This document shows, one piece after another, positions 5,005 to 5,024 of a stretch of DNA of 5,024 nt. The notes beneath the pieces are model-generated. The model was given only the letters and a program-made list of their open reading frames with translations. It did not search any database and was not told the origin of the DNA. The stretch covers positions 1 through 5,024 of the forward strand of contig JAJQFX010000098.1 in the NCBI GenBank assembly GCA_021200895.1, given 5' to 3'. The position numbers were made by a program, and so were the translations under genes. This DNA is from Clostridiales bacterium. GTDB taxonomy: Bacteria > Bacillota > Clostridia > Oscillospirales > Oscillospiraceae. Positions within the stretch are counted from its first letter, which is position 1. Each line of letters starts with the position of its first letter.

Positions 5005-5019
5005 GCCGCCATGGGCGGC
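5005..5019 (+). repeat. Short GC-rich hairpin at the window end
   Basis: GCCGCC and GGCGGC form a perfect 6-bp stem around ATG. Only five bases remain after it in the window, so whether a larger structure or a gene continues beyond is unknown. Confidence 0.45.
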
Positions 5020-5024
5020 AGTCT

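Noticed and set aside
1..5024. CRISPR array, tRNA, rRNA, transposase or phage genes
   Set aside because: I saw no regularly spaced direct repeats, no tRNA-like cloverleaf, no rRNA segment and no transposase, integrase or phage motifs on either strand.

Overview
The window looks like chromosomal DNA of a high-GC (roughly 60%) anaerobic Firmicute, most likely a gut Clostridia member of the Oscillospiraceae / Flavonifractor type. The evidence is the rpsF-ssb-rpsR order, strong AAGGAGG ribosome binding sites, a sigma-A type promoter, a zinc-type S18 in a Clostridia-like gene set, and a gene resembling the phloretin hydrolases of flavonoid-degrading gut clostridia. The taxonomic placement is inference; no marker was searched.

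Layout. Positions 1-1225 (minus strand) hold a secreted D-alanyl-D-alanine carboxypeptidase followed by its own terminator. A 131-nt divergent intergenic region (1226-1356), rich in GGCGGCGG inverted repeats, separates it from a plus-strand membrane protein of the aromatic acid exporter / DUF939 type (1357-2397). A strong promoter (2415-2442) with phased A-tracts upstream and a leader of two hairpins then drives the classic rpsF-ssb-rpsR operon (ribosomal S6, single-stranded DNA-binding protein, ribosomal S18; 2529-3610), which ends at a strong intrinsic terminator (3630-3665).

A 236-nt spacer (3611-3846) contains a perfect 10-bp inverted repeat, a likely promoter and a leader hairpin. It precedes a monocistronic gene (3847-4677) whose product carries the metal-binding signature of the 2,4-diacetylphloroglucinol hydrolase / phloretin hydrolase family, and which ends at a 26-nt palindromic terminator. 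The remaining 290 nt or so to the window end have no credible gene. They hold a 211-bp MITE-like segment bounded by imperfect inverted repeats, followed by two more hairpins.

Functionally the window is mostly housekeeping: cell-wall trimming, envelope transport, translation and DNA maintenance. The hydrolase gene is the accessory function and the best candidate for new biology, because it would cleave a carbon-carbon bond next to a phloroglucinol-type ring in plant polyphenol breakdown. The noncoding structures around the rpsF promoter, the hydrolase promoter and the right end are the other points worth checking.
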